A DNA stretch of 64,000 nucleotides from assembly GCA_932521035.1 (NCBI GenBank), contig OW051494.1, positions 2,342,001 through 2,406,000 on the forward strand, in the 5' to 3' direction. Position numbers and translations under genes: made by a program. How positions within the stretch are numbered: position 1 is the stretch's first letter; the number at the start of each line of letters is the position of its first letter. This DNA comes from Oscheius dolichura. Lineage: Eukaryota > Nematoda > Chromadorea > Rhabditida > Rhabditidae. Positions 48,133-60,060 of the stretch are shown here, in pieces. The notes under the pieces were generated by a model. It searched no databases. It was not told the DNA's origin and was given only the letters and a program-made list of their open reading frames with translations.

Positions 48133-51100
48133 TTATGGTAACGGGTTGACACGAAGGAGGGTAATCAGCTGGAGCAGGGGTACAAATGAAAAGAGGAGAG
48201 GAAAAAGGAAGACGGCCTCTCTCAACAGCGGCCATAAAAGGACACGAGTAGAAGTAGACAAGTTGTGTTGAGTAAAAGGTGGAGCTTCGGGTTATTTGTA
48301 AGGGCAAAAATGGGGGGCTGTCTGTGGCTGGGTGGCTCGTTGGATCACGTCACCGGCAGAGGGAGAGGGGAAAATAAAAGGTAAAGAGAGGCAACCGGTT
48401 CTGAGTTTTGGTTATAGCGAGTAAAATGTTATCATCGGGGGGATCGTAAGACTCCTATAGACCGAGATATTTACGAGGGTAGACGAGGAAAACAAGAGGG
48501 GAGGAGAGCTTCACAATGTCTGTGATGGACGGTCACAAATAGTCCACGACAAGACAGAGAACTCCCTCGTTCAAGGATGAACTGGCAGACAGTAATCCTA
48601 GTTTGTTTTCTTCATTTAAATCAGATTGATAAACTGTAGGGAGGGGAACAGCGCCAGCCCCATCCGAATCTCCTGCGCCCGTAGAATCTCGACAGTGGAA
48701 AGGATAGAGATTTTCAGCGTCCAATATAAAGAAGAGGTCGCTGCTGAGACCTTGCCATTCTGGGGGAGGAGGAGATCGGCAAACTGTAAGGGCCTTTATT
48801 CTGGAGGAGACGGCTCCATAGGGGAGGACAGCGCCCTCTTCTTTAATGGGGGCTAAAATTTTTAAATAAGAGGGTTTCTTTGGCTCTCTGGGTCCTCATC
48901 CCAGCAGGGCGTTTCTCTCTGCCTGGGGCCACGGGGCCCGGAGGTGGACAGTCACCACCAGAGGAGGGAAGAAGAGGATTTGTGCCCCCAAAATAAAAGA
49001 GGATAAAATAAGATGGCCTCCCCCCCAAAGAAGGGTCGGCTTTTGTCAGAAGATTTGCACGTGAGTCTGTCGAAAACCTAGTCCAAAACATGGACAAGCA
49101 AGCTGTTTTCCCCCTCGAGTCTGACCAGACAGTCTAAAATTATCTTAAAAAGAGAGAGAGAGAGAGAGTGACGACATATAAATAAGGTGCGTGAGAGCGA
49201 GACTCTTCCAACAACAGTTCAAAGGGGGGCTCTTCCACCACCCACTGTGGGTAATCCCCCCTACCTCCTTCGATCGGCTTTAACTCGAGGAGAAGAGGAG
49301 GAGGAGGAGGACGGTTCGATTAAATGGAGCAAGGGGAGGGGAAAGTCCCACGCGGAGCTTATCTCACAGGTCGACTGATGCTGCCCATGGCATCCGCCGG
49401 GTCACAGATACGTCCTCCCCCATAATTGAGGTCTCCACTTGCTCCTTATCTGACCGCGGCTTCTCCATAACAAAAAAAGGGGCGAATGACCTCAAAAATA
49501 CGGGAAGAGGAGAGGAAAAAGAGTCCAGCCGTCGGAAGGTACATTTGTCACCGGGGGGCGCTAACGGGGCCAGTGAGGGATGGCTAGCAAGGCATCAACA
49601 GGGGGGAGGAGTGGGGGCAGAAGCCGGGCAGGCCATCTCTCCTCCGAACTCGCACAGTCTCACCAAGTTGTTTCTTTTGATTCAAGAGGGGGCACCTTCT
49701 GCCGTGCCGAGGCTTTACGGGTGCGCGGGCCATCGGCCACCGAGCCGGCAGACAGCTCACAGTCGGCCAATTTAGTAAAAGTGGAATAAAAGTGATGAGG
49801 ATACAGAGAGTGAGGTGTATGTGTGTGCCCCCGAAATGGCCGGCGGGTGACCTCCGGAAGACGCAGCTTTTGTGGGGGCTTTTGTTGGTGCGAGGTGGGG
49901 GAGGACGCAAGCCGGGTCAAGGATGCCACCACAGCCGACCGCCAATTATGGCATTGGCCACCACAGGGAGAGGGGAGAGAGATACAGCGAAAGGGGGAGA
50001 GAGAAAACTCTGTACTTTATGGAAACTGTACTCTTCCTTGTCTCCGAGAGGAGAGGGAGGCGTCTGCCCCAGAGCCAGGAGGACAGAGTCTAGTGAGGGG
50101 CGGAATACAGAGGAGCACAGATGACTAACACTCGTCTCATTAGGAAGTCAATTGGGTCGATTTGAAAACGTGAGAAAGGACTGCCCTGCCGTACTCTGTG
50201 TTCTACTTTTAAAAATCGGAGGATGGCCCATTTTAACCGCTATGCCTGCCTCGTCTTACAGTAGCAGATCTCTCGGAAGCTCAGCCGGAGGACGACCACA
50301 GGGAAAGCCATCCTCCGTTGGCTTCTGGCCACCTTATTCATTGATCTCCTAGTTGATTTCCCTATTTTCCCCGAGAGCATACTGTCATCTGGATCGATAG
50401 CTCCCCCCTATCTCTCTCGATCCAAGTGGCTATTGTTCTTTTCAGCCGGGCCGCTGCCGCCCTGTAAAAGCTCTCAGCTCGCCCTTTTGGGTTACTGTAA
50501 TGAGTAACCCAAAGACTGAGGCAGGCAAGCCTCCAATTAAAAGGGTGATTCTCCCGACTTCCTCCTCCTCCTTGTCGAATTTTCTCTGCCCAATCAATGC
50601 ACAAACAGTCAACGGCCTTTTGCCCGTGACCGTGTAGAAGGTAATGGGCAAAAGCGGGGGCCAGTAATCGAGGAAGCGCATCAGTCAGCTGCAGCCCGCG
50701 AGAGAGAGACAGAGAGAGAGCTAAAAGGTCAAGTCGAGTGATAAAAGTACAAAGATTCTCTAGGCACGGAAGGGGAAGAGGAACTGTTGAACACGGGACA
50801 GGGGGATTAGAAACTGTTGCGTAAGGGCTGAAGAAGGGGGCCAGCTGGACGCACCTGGGGAGACTGCGAAATCGCCAGCTCCGGTAAGGCCAGGGAACGG
50901 GAGACAGTCTACTGATTTCATAATGAACTTCCCCGGCCCCACCGGAAGGAATTCTGATGAAGGGGGGAGGCGCCTCCCGGCCACAGAAGCTCTGTACACA
51001 ATGCAGCCCCTCCCAGCTGAAAAGGAGAGAGCATTTGTCACTTTCCCCCTATTTTTCAGAAGAAAAGAAGCTTTTCACGAGAAGGAGAACGAGTTTACAG

Positions 51101-52930
51101 AAAAAAGCAAAAAAAGGAAGGGGAGAGAGAGAGAGACAGGGGTCGCGACAGATCAAAAAGGGAAGAAGGCGATGGCCGACTCGCCTTCTGTTGGATGACG
51201 CTTCCTTCTTTCCTAATTCTATTGGAGGGGTATAAAAGAAGTGAATGACTCATTCTGATGATGATAACCAGTAGTAAGAGTCACACTTATACGCTTTTCA
51301 ATTCCTGTGCCGTCAAAAAGCAAAGCACCCTAAAACGCCGAATAGGCGCCGGTTTTCTGCTGCTGCCGGGGCAATTTTAGACTCGAATTGAGAGAAAAAT
51401 ATAATGGGCGATAAACGAGAAAAATGACAACAGTGGGCAATGATTTCAAACTATTCAAGTTTCCCAATTTCTCCTATCTGGAGACGGATAGCCTCTCCTA
51501 TGGGAGGAGAGGGCCGTCCTCCCTCGTCTCCATAAGAGATCCCCCAGTTCAAGCTGTTCTCCAAGCAGTAATGAACGGGGCAGATCAGGATAGGAGCAGG
51601 ACAGCTAGAGCCCGCTTCTTGAGAGAACAGAAAAAAAACGCGAATCATTTGAAAGCTAGACGGTTTCAGGAAACGCTGCTGGCCACTGGGAGGAGTCTCA
51701 CCAGCGGAATAAACCGCAGGTCCGAAAAGTAAAAGCCTTGGCCCCTTCCGAGGGAGTACGGTATCCCCTTCCAAACAGTTAGGCTTAGCGGGAGACACAG
51801 CTAACTTAAAGATGCCAACCCGTCTTCTTATTAGCCGGGATAGTCACAAAAGGCTCGGCAAGCCCTCTTCACCAATGGTGCTCAATTGGAAGGGGCCTTC
51901 TCGTCCTCCAAAAGCTTTGGGCCAAGGGGGAGGATGAGATACTTCCCCTCAAGCAGTAGAGACTGTTCAATGCCTCTATTACCATAATCCACGAGATTAA
52001 AAAGAGCCAATTTGACCTCTCCCCTTCATTCCCGCCGCCCCTGTCCCCAGCTAGGACCATCCTCTCGTCGTCGTTGTTGTCCCGCCGGTGAGAGCTAGAA
52101 ACACCTGGTGTTATCATTTCGATCAGCTGGCATTCCAAAAACGGCTCGCCGCTTGCAAAATGTCTCAAAAACGCTCAGCCCGACTGTAAACATGTACTGG
52201 AGAGGGGGGCTGGGGGTCAAGCTGGCCGGGTGTTGATATGCCGTCGTCGTCTTCGAAAACAACAAACGGTACATTGATCTCCTGGGATGGACGGCACAAG
52301 GGCAAAAGCTTTCCGAAACACCAAAATGGCGCCGTCCTGTCGACGAGGGAGGACCGAGAGTAATTGTACTTTTAGGGGAACAAGTTTTCAAAATCTGAGG
52401 CAGAGGAGAGGAGGGGGGCGGCAGTCCCAGAATAACAGAGAAATAAGCTGGGGCTCGAAAAATAAATGTATTTTGGCTGAAGGAGGAGGATGTTTTGACT
52501 GGGGGGCGAAGGGGGTAGACTGATAAAAGTATGTTGAGCTTCTCCCGTGGTGTCACGTGGAAGGGGGGTCGAGGTGGATTCCCCCGGTCGGCCGGCTGTC
52601 AACAACGCCGCCGTCCTGAAACACAGACGCCGTTACCTGCTGCCTACAAAACACGCAATTTTACAGAGAGAGACTGGGGGAAAGGGGGTAACCGGTTTTT
52701 TGGGGGCAGAAGCTCTCTATTCGATCGAGCACGCTGTATATGCCTCTCTTCTCTCTCTGCCCCCGCTCTCCTCTCCCGGCCTGGCAATACCGCCACACAT
52801 TACAGCTAATCCGGCATATTTGCCGCCGAAATGGTGAATGCCTCCCCCCGGAAAACCTCGCTAATTGCTCACAATGAGGGGGAAGGTTACTGTTGGCAGA
52901 GGAAGAGTTGAAGAGGAAAAAGCAAAGGGT
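48133..52930. other. Gene-poor GC/purine-rich region upstream of the zinc-finger gene
   Basis: Many short open frames on both strands, but none shows a domain, consistent splicing or conserved motifs. Features seen: single arms of the hairpin family (48675-48695 and 49699-49726), an (AG)9 run at 49151-49168, and many GGGG/GAGGA-rich tracts. It probably holds regulatory DNA of the transcription factor at 47988. Confidence 0.5.
49151..49168. repeat. (AG)9 microsatellite
   Basis: Nine uninterrupted AG units. Confidence 0.95.
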
Positions 52931-52995
52931 GGAGCCGGTGCAGGATCGAACAACGGAGGATCTAGACTTTGCACCGCGCCATAGGCCACTCCGAG
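52931..52995 (-). other. tRNA-like (A/B-box) sequence
   Basis: Minus strand: CTATGGCGCGGTGCAAAG resembles a D-arm/A box and TTGTTCGATCC a B box. Outer GGAG...CTCC bases could pair, but the stem is imperfect. Like 48065-48132 it carries CTATGGCG at the A box. Probably a tRNA-derived repeat. Confidence 0.3.
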
Positions 52996-54884
52996 CACTA
53001 TTGTATGGATTTATTGCATAGATCAAGAGATGTCAGCTTCTCACCCGAAGCATCAAGAATCAAGGTCTCGCTCTCGCTCTCTTCCACAACAATTGATCTC
53101 TAAACAAAAAAAGGCTGTGTTACCTTTTTAACAAAACAGTACAATCATGACCATTGAGCAAAGATTTTTGATGCTTCTGCTGTTTTGGAGGGAACCATCC
53201 TCCTCCCCGGGCCAGAACAAGTTTTTTTTCTGTGCCGCCTGCTCACAGACAGAGAAGGTTGCAGCAGCCGATAAACTTTAAAGAAAAGGGTTGAGTCCCG
53301 CGTAAAGTACCCCCAAGAGAGAAGAAAAGCCGAGGTCAAGCTGCGAAATGGTCAAAAAGACCTTGAAGTAGAGGAGGAGGAGGAGGAGAAGAGAACTGAC
53401 GGGGGGCTGTCAGGGGATGACTCCCCTTCCCTTCTAGAAGCCATAGGCAGCTATTTGTCGGTGTAAGTGACGAGCAAACCGAAGCCTTAGAAGAGGGAGA
53501 GGAGCTGGCGGCCGGCCTCTCTCTTCCCTGGGCCCCTAACCCCTCAAAAAAAACATTACGGTAACTCTAAAAAAGTGGTAAGGACGATAGCCCCCAACAA
53601 AAAGGGGTCAAAAGCTCCCCTTTACCAGAATGATGGAAAGTAGCGGGGCCGATAGGGTCAGGTATTCACAGTAATTGCCGTCCGGGCCGCATACATAAGC
53701 GCTCGACCGAGGTCAAAGCTTGTACTATCGATCATCAACAGTAAAAGGGGTCTACCCCCTTTTCTGGGTTACTCACAGCCTTATTCGAGAGAGAAACGAG
53801 ATGCGGAAGAGGGTGGAGATTGTGAAAGCAGTGGTTGGCAGCTGCTTCCTCCTTCAGTGGCTCTGGCCAGTTGCCTTCAACCGCCCGAATTCTAGGCGTT
53901 TTAGCTATCTGGAAGCTCTTGTGGTGGTTCTCAGCTGATCGTCCTCGATCCGCTCTCACAACAGAGCAGCCTGGAAAAGCTGTAGAGTGATTATAGACAG
54001 CGTCATGGCCTCGTCTTCGGATCAGCAACCAGGGCGGACACCCGGGACCATTCCGGATGCCTTCCCTCTGGGCAACCTCCTTCCTCGATCCCCCTACTTG
54101 TCCCCCTTCGAGCAGCTTCTTTCCTAGCCTCCTACCACGCATCTCCCTCTGGGCAGTCCCTTTCCTCATTTAAATATACCGATAGTCAAGGAGCGAGGCG
54201 TTCATAAAATCCATAGGGGCATCGTCGATTCATGTTCCACAGGAATATTTGCGGTTAAAGACCAGGCGTGTGACCAAGTGGTGAAGGTGCCCAATTCACC
54301 CCACACGCTACCGTACGCATCTGCTCCAATAGAATTTTTAATGAATGGAAAAGACGAGAAGCCAAATTGCCGTTTAGGATGACGCACCCTCTCTTGGCCT
54401 TCCCCTTATTCTTTCAAACAGAACTGGAGGAGCCAATCGAGGCTCTGCCGATGCGTCCCAGTTTCCCAGAAGCCATCATTGTTCCGACCGTTCTGGTCGG
54501 AATGCCACTCATCCCCCCGCGGAGATGAGTCGTCCTCTTAGTCTAGGTCCGATGGACCCATCCGTAACCTCCTCTACCCTTCCCCCCCCCCCCCCCCCCC
54601 CCTTTCTCTCCCTCTCTCTCTCCTAGTAATAGATTGAATATATATAAAATTCCCATTATGCTATTTGAGCTACCAGTCCAGCTGTTGCCTCAAGCGCATC
54701 ATCAATGTCCTCCTCTGTTTTTAAAGTAACAGTACAAGTGTTTTTTGTGGTACTGTATTGCTGAAAATGGTAAAAATGCGAATTTGATTGGATCCTTTAT
54801 TTTGGAACTATAATTATTATTTGTTGTTGTACTTGGTGTAAGCATCCAAAGCACATAAAAATATAGCAAATTTGATATAGAAAA
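52996..54884. other. Non-coding stretch with simple repeats
   Basis: No supported gene. GAGGAG-rich and CT-rich tracts, a 21-bp poly-C run at 54582-54602 followed by a CT-rich tract, then AT-rich DNA. Confidence 0.5.
54582..54602. repeat. Poly-C tract (21 nt)
   Basis: Uninterrupted C21, followed by a TCTCTC tract. Confidence 0.97.
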
Positions 54885-55211
54885 ATGCCAAATCAAGAAG
54901 ATGCCGCGTTTTATTTAGTTCGCGGCAAACGCCCAATTTTGCTTCAAACAGTGGCCGTCATCTGGACGCGTGTCGGAAGAAATTCGCAATACAAAATTGA
55001 AACTTTCTATGCGTTTTTCTCGCGAATTTGACATTTTTATAATTTTTAAAATAGATATCTTTGATCAGATAAAAAATCTGAACAAGATGAAGTCAACTTC
55101 AAAAAAACTCTTGTACTGTACTGCTCTGTTGCTGGACGAAACAGACGGGAATGGTGGGGCTCACTGCGCTGTCCCTCTCTCATCCGGCGTGTGTCTTTTT
55201 CTTTCCGCCAG

Positions 55212-55876
55212 TAGAAGATGCGCGAACTCCAGCCGATATCTATCTTGAATCTCTGTCATTTTATTTATGTACTCATTTTATAGGTATTTGGTGACGTTCG
55301 CGATGTAGGAGACGATCCCCCAGAAGTTCGACAAGGTGTTCCCTCTGCCGTAATAAAATGTAATGAGATGCAGTCATTCTTGTCGCCCGTCATTGTCACC
55401 TTCCCGGAGAAGATCTTCAAGGAGCAATCCAACCGGGCCAAGGATTCAACGGATATCGTCGTCTTCTCCTTGGTTCCTGCCGTCAGTGTTTGGGTTAAGG
55501 ACACGAATGAGTCTAGCCGGAAGCTGGTTCAGTGGGTTGGCCTCTTAGGTGTCACCCGCACAGCCTACGACAAGGCCGAGGTAAGATTTTTTAGCTTCTG
55601 ATGGTTCAAATATGTAATTTAGGAGAATGGCTCGCCGGTGGAGCTACACGTCGACGATGGAAACGGCCTGGTGCTCTCGCATCCCGCCCCGTTGATGACC
55701 CTCTTCAACTACATGGCCTACCGCATCGTCTCCATGGGCGACCACGTCTTCGTCGCTTTCATCCGCGTGTACCAGGAGCCTGGATTCCAATTTCATCTCA
55801 GCAGCTCTACAACCTCTATTTCTGGCCAGAAGCCGAACCGCAAGCCTTTGAGGCTGTCCACTGGTCTGCTGTGTGA
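55212..55876 (+). CDS. Unrecognised protein, 3' exons visible
   Basis: The readable part starts EDARTPADIYLESLSFYLCT. A 40-bp intron (gtatttggtg...tcccccag) leads to EVRQGVPSAVIKCNEMQSFL, then SPVIVTFPEKIFKEQSNRAK and VQWVGLLGVTRTAYDKAE. A second short intron leads to ENGSPVELHVDDGNGLVLSH and NYMAYRIVSMGDHVFVAFIR. A 35-bp intron gives the last exon QLYNLYFWPEAEPQAFEAVH then WSAV, stop 55874-55876. The 5' end and start are not resolved; ATG 54885 (MPNQEDAAFYLVRGKRP) is one candidate. I do not recognise the family. The inverted copy of the zinc-finger last exon begins 20 bp after the stop. Confidence 0.55.
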
Positions 55877-55895
55877 GGTACTCCACAACAGACTC

Positions 55896-56624
55896 CCGTC
55901 AAAAGAGAACAGAATATGTTTCAGGAAGAGCCATCCACCTCGTCGGCCTTCGACTTCTCCTCGGTGAATTCGCTCCTCTCGAATAATAACAAGACAACGG
56001 AGATCATCCGGGTGATGTCGCCGCTGAAGGTGGCCACCGAGCACGACGACTTGGCCAGCAGCGGGCCGGAGTCCGGCATCCATTCGGGTGCGGATGCCTC
56101 GCCCGCCCCCAGCGATGACTCCTCCAAGGAGGGCAGTCCCCCCATCGGTGAGCACCACCAGAAGAAGAGGAAATCCATCGACTCCATTGCCTCGTTCCTC
56201 TTCAAACAGAAACAGCAGTGTGCCGCCATGCAGGGTTAATCCTCCTCCTCTTGATAAAAAAGGAAAAAAAGAAGCTTTTACATTCCCATTGATCCTCGTG
56301 TATACAGAGATAAGCTTACTGTAGAATAGTGCCCCTCCCCCCTATATATTTATTAGCAAAATGGCAATATTTCACTTCGGATGGCAATTCAATTAGTTCA
56401 TTTGTGATCAGAGAGAGAGACAGAGACACTCTTGCCTTATATTGTTCGTTTGTTCTCACTTGCCTTAAACAGATTCATCATATTGTCGCTTTTATTAAAA
56501 TTAATATAATAATAATAAAATGTCGTCTCGCTACTCATTACGACGTTCTTCTTCCAGCAGGGCCATGAAGTAGCGGACCTGGTAGGCGGCAATCGTACGG
56601 ATCACTTGGAAACCGCAGGTTATC
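55896..56624. repeat. Right member of the inverted duplication (zinc-finger last-exon copy)
   Basis: Reverse complement of 45335-46066. It includes a complete last exon (55925-56239, 315 bp, same length as the original) with intact acceptor atatgtttcag and stop, but no upstream zinc-finger exons, so it is a truncated copy. A few substitutions are seen, for example in the intron and the overlapping frames. Confidence 0.92.
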
Positions 56625-56666
56625 ATTGTTTAAATTAATTACAACATTGTTTAAATTAATTACAAC
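56625..56666. repeat. 21-bp direct duplication at the junction of two copied blocks
   Basis: attgtttaaattaattacaa + c occurs twice in tandem (56625-56645, 56646-56666), exactly where the inverted zinc-finger copy meets the SMG6 copy. The original SMG6 locus has one such motif near 17440. Confidence 0.85.
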
Positions 56667-57227
56667 ACCAACCTTTTAAATTTTTCCATACCAATTTTAG
56701 AAATTAATAATCCAGCAGTGTGAATCAAGTAACTAACGGCTCTACGATGCAATTGGGCAGGATTGGTTGTAGAAGTACTAGGCTCATCGAAATGCTTATC
56801 TTTTTCTGGTAAAATCCAATGCTCTCGCTGGTTGATGCCAATTTCCGTCAATTCCGTTTTAATTCTGCCTTGTTCACAATCAAGAAGCTGCTCATATTTT
56901 TCAACCTAAAGTATTTATATATATATAAGCATAAGTATTAATAGATTTATGGAGAAACATACCTTTTTCCTCATCGCTGCTAATCTACCATTAAGCCTGT
57001 CTTTAGCAGAGTCGTAAGGATGATCAGCACCTATAGCACGTATGCAGAAGAAGATTTCATCCAGAACACGTTCCTGAAAGAAATGTAAAGTAATAATAGA
57101 AACACAATGAAAAAGCTGGTCATACCGTACCGTCAAGCAAATGGGTTAGACAAAGTGGACATGGACAGGGAAAGAGGAATGTGTGGGAAAGCTTTCACCG
57201 TAACCCGTGGGCATAAGCATGTAAAAG
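56650..57227 (-). pseudogene. SMG6 fragment A (copy of 17443-18020)
   Basis: Near-identical direct copy of SMG6 TPR-region exons; both encode HWILPEKDKHFDEPSTSTTN. It lacks flanking exons on both sides. A few substitutions lie in introns. Confidence 0.92.
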
Positions 57228-57457
57228 ACGTGTCAAGAAGTGCAAGGTAGCCTAAGGCGAGAAAATGAGAAAAAGGGCGAAGGCTGCCGCAGGCCAACTG
57301 GTAGATGCATGAAAACAAAGAATCTCACAGGTAATTATTTATTTAATTTTAAAAAATGATGGTAAAAAGAATAGACGTCTTGTTCTTCAGATTGCGCTGG
57401 GACCTGCTCGATTTTCTTGAAAAACCCGAATCTAAAAGTGCTCAACGTTGAATAATA

Positions 57458-58119
57458 TCAAAGAAAAACTACCATCTCAAGAAGTTTTTGAATTCGCTTC
57501 TCTTTTTCAACATCCGATAGTCTTGGATTGTCTGTGCTCAACTGGGCGTACAGATTGCTCCACGTCTTGCCGTTCAAATATGTATTGGAGAACTCGAAGA
57601 GCTCCATGCAGAAGTACTTACTTCCCGCCAATCCCTCAAACGATAATTTGCCAGCATTTTCCAATCTTTAAATTTGATATAAAAGGATTTCGATGACCTA
57701 CTCGTCGCACAGGAGTAATAATGCGCTTTCCGCATCCATGCCGAGAGAGTCCTTCTTTTGTTTGATAGCAAATTGCTAAAGCAAATTAGTGTAAAAGAAA
57801 GATAAGCTAACTGTTCTATTATAAACTCCGGACAACGATGTGAAGACAAGCTTGGAGTCATTCTTCTCCGCAAAATCATAATTCAATCCTTCTCCCATGG
57901 TGGCATCAGACCAATTATAATCATACCCGGCGGCCGGAAAAGGATTCATGGTAGGCATAGTTGCTTGGACAGCTTGACTTGCCGTAAGTCTTTGGAACTT
58001 CGTTTCCAAGTCTCCTAGCATCCATCGAATGTTCCCAATCGAGTCAGAAATCTCCTTTACAAGCTAAAATAATATTATGCATACATGATATTCAAATGGC
58101 GACATACCTGGCGATCCAT
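57458..58119 (-). CDS. Unrecognised protein of about 200 residues
   Basis: Starts MDRQ (ATG 58119), 7 nt after an attttattag acceptor. A 44-bp intron leads to LVKEISDSIGNIRWMLGDLE, then AGYDYNWSDATMGEGLNYDF. Further short introns lead to QFAIKQKKDSLGMDAESALL, then ELENAGKLSFEGLAGSKYFC and DVEKEKRIQKLLEMVVFL, stop 57460-57458. Mostly helical, no signal peptide. I do not recognise the family. It is an apparently intact gene lying between SMG6 fragments A and C, so either it was carried along in the rearrangement or the fragments inserted around it. Confidence 0.65.
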
Positions 58120-58587
58120 CGAAATTCTAATAAAATTCCACGTAAACCGTGCACCACAGTGAATTTGTTCTAGGATTGGGGCAACTATAATCAGAAAAAA
58201 ACGGTATACGGTATTAATTTTCCGCCCGAAACCTTTTCACGCGCGCTTCATTTGAGGTTCTTCCCAAAATTATTTATTTTTTCCCAGGCGAGGTCGTGTG
58301 TCGTCGTTATACTTATATTTTTCCTTGAGAGGTTGAAGTAATCATTTGATTACTCACGTGGCAATTGATTACTTCAATTTCTCCTAAAATTAGGGCCACC
58401 AGATTGGCTAGGAACAGAATAGTTGCCCAGAAAACAGTTGGTGTAGTAGCCGTCGTTCTATAGAAAAAAGTGGGATGTATAATTGTAGAGAAATGCTGTT
58501 ATGCCTGCTTTCCGTTTTTAAAGGAACTCTGAAGGAATTATCTAAGTTTTTTTTCTTACTCAGTTTTATTCTTTTTTTGATGCTATT
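58120..58587. other. Intergenic
   Basis: Upstream region of the minus-strand gene. A short minus-strand frame near 58455-58360 reads hydrophobically (TVFWATILFLANLVALILGE) and could be an exon of an unseen membrane protein. Not enough to call. Confidence 0.3.
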
Positions 58588-58698
58588 ATTTAGAATAGAC
58601 CTTGTATAACATAAGTAAGCAAAAAAATAAATAAAAGAATGTAACAGATAGAAAATTTCAGTTTATATCTGTACAAAGCCCTTTTCACAATAAACCAT
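58588..58698. repeat. 111-bp inverted repeat, left copy
   Basis: Reverse complement of 59950-60060 with about two mismatches. It borders the inverted SMG6 fragment C on its left side. Confidence 0.93.
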
Positions 58699-58743
58699 CA
58701 ATTTTTATTATAATTTTGATATTGCTTACAACCCAATTGTTGT

Positions 58744-59949
58744 TTGCGGTTTACAGTTTTGCGATTGTAAACTTATCGTCTTGAAATTGTTTCAAATAAT
58801 TCTTTTAGTAAGAGTGGATACTTGGCATCTTCTCGCGAAGATTGCTACTGATCTGAAGTATGTTGAGGAGATTGGGCAGCTCGCTTCCATTAATTTAGAA
58901 GATGGTATTCTTTATCATAAACTAAATGAATTATTTTATTTACAGATTTCAATACTTATATTCAACCCGAGATGTTATACATGTCTTCTTTTCTAACTGT
59001 CTTTCCCAGAATACAGCAAGTCTTTGGACTGAAATTGCCAGATCAGGTAAATCTCCTTCTCAACATTTTTCAAGCTTTCTTAGATACATGCTGATATTTC
59101 GGTTCACGTTCGAGCTCGTTTGTTGTCACACATTTTTGTCTGAATCTCACGTGGGCTGTATTAAATTTGACGATGAAAATAAAAGATTTAAAAAGGAAGA
59201 GTCTGCTGGGCAGTTTTTAACTTTCAATCACTCCCATGGTGATGAGGTCTGTGTTTTGTAAACGTCGAATAATACTTTTTTTTATTTAGATATTAACTCC
59301 AGAAAATCTTACTAGAGAAGATTTGATCGCTCGTGAAAGGGAACGGCGCGTTGTTCTTGTTATTAAACCATCATATGTCGTCCCAGACACCAATGCCTTC
59401 ATTGATCACCTGCCTCTTGTGCAGAGAATTATCAACAGCAACATCTATCAGGTCTTGATGCCAACAATCGGTATCTTCTAATTGTGCCAATGTTTATCAA
59501 TTATTTTCAGTTCTGGACGAGTTACAAGGATTAAGCAAACCCGCAGTTGACCCTAGATCACAAGAAGTGGCAGCGCAGGCCAAGAAATCATTAGCTTGGC
59601 TCAAAGAGAAGGGCAAGCTGAAGGACCACAATATGCATACGCTAACAACACAAGGAAGCAGAATGCCTTTCCGAATTCTGACAGAGGACACCGACGATCG
59701 AGGAATTGGAAAGGTTTTTGTTACCACTTCGACTGTTTCATTTGAATTTTTCTTAGGTAAACGATGATCGAATCCTCCAATCCTGTGTAAACTATGTCGA
59801 GCGCAATCCATCAAGTTTTATACCGTCTATTTCCATCCCCAAAGGCACGGAAGCCGTCTATTGCAATCTCGTCCTGCTCAGCGAAGACCGTGGAATTTGC
59901 ATCAAAGCCACAAGTCAAGGCGTACCGACCCGGACTATCCAACATTTTG
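58744..59949 (+). pseudogene. SMG6 fragment C, inverted (copy of 15698-16910)
   Basis: Carries the SMG6 C-terminal exons, including the PIN nuclease motifs VPDTNAFIDHLP and TEDTDDRG, but in the opposite orientation to the parent and to fragments A and B. It stops about ten codons before the SMG6 stop (diverges after caacattttg). Without the 5' exons it cannot make full SMG6. Sequence is nearly unchanged (RIEGF in the antisense frame becomes RIGGF). Confidence 0.92.
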
Positions 59950-60060
59950 ATGGTTTATTGTGAAAAGGGCTTTGTACAGATATAAACTGAAATTTTCTAT
60001 CTGTTACATTCTTTTGTTTATTTTTTTGCTTACTTATGTTATACGAGGTCTATTCTAAAT
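59950..60060. repeat. 111-bp inverted repeat, right copy
   Basis: Pairs with 58588-58698. Together they enclose SMG6 fragment C. Confidence 0.93.

Noticed and set aside
49584..50128. Cluster of 70-110-codon ORFs on both strands
   Set aside because: GC-rich DNA with few stops in all frames; no domain, no consistent splice signals.
55638..55967. Single ORF fusing the 55.3-kb gene with the copied zinc-finger exon region
   Set aside because: A 35-bp intron gives a more natural terminal exon ending WSAV-stop at 55876; the fused frame reads through intron sequence. Kept only as a possibility in the findings.
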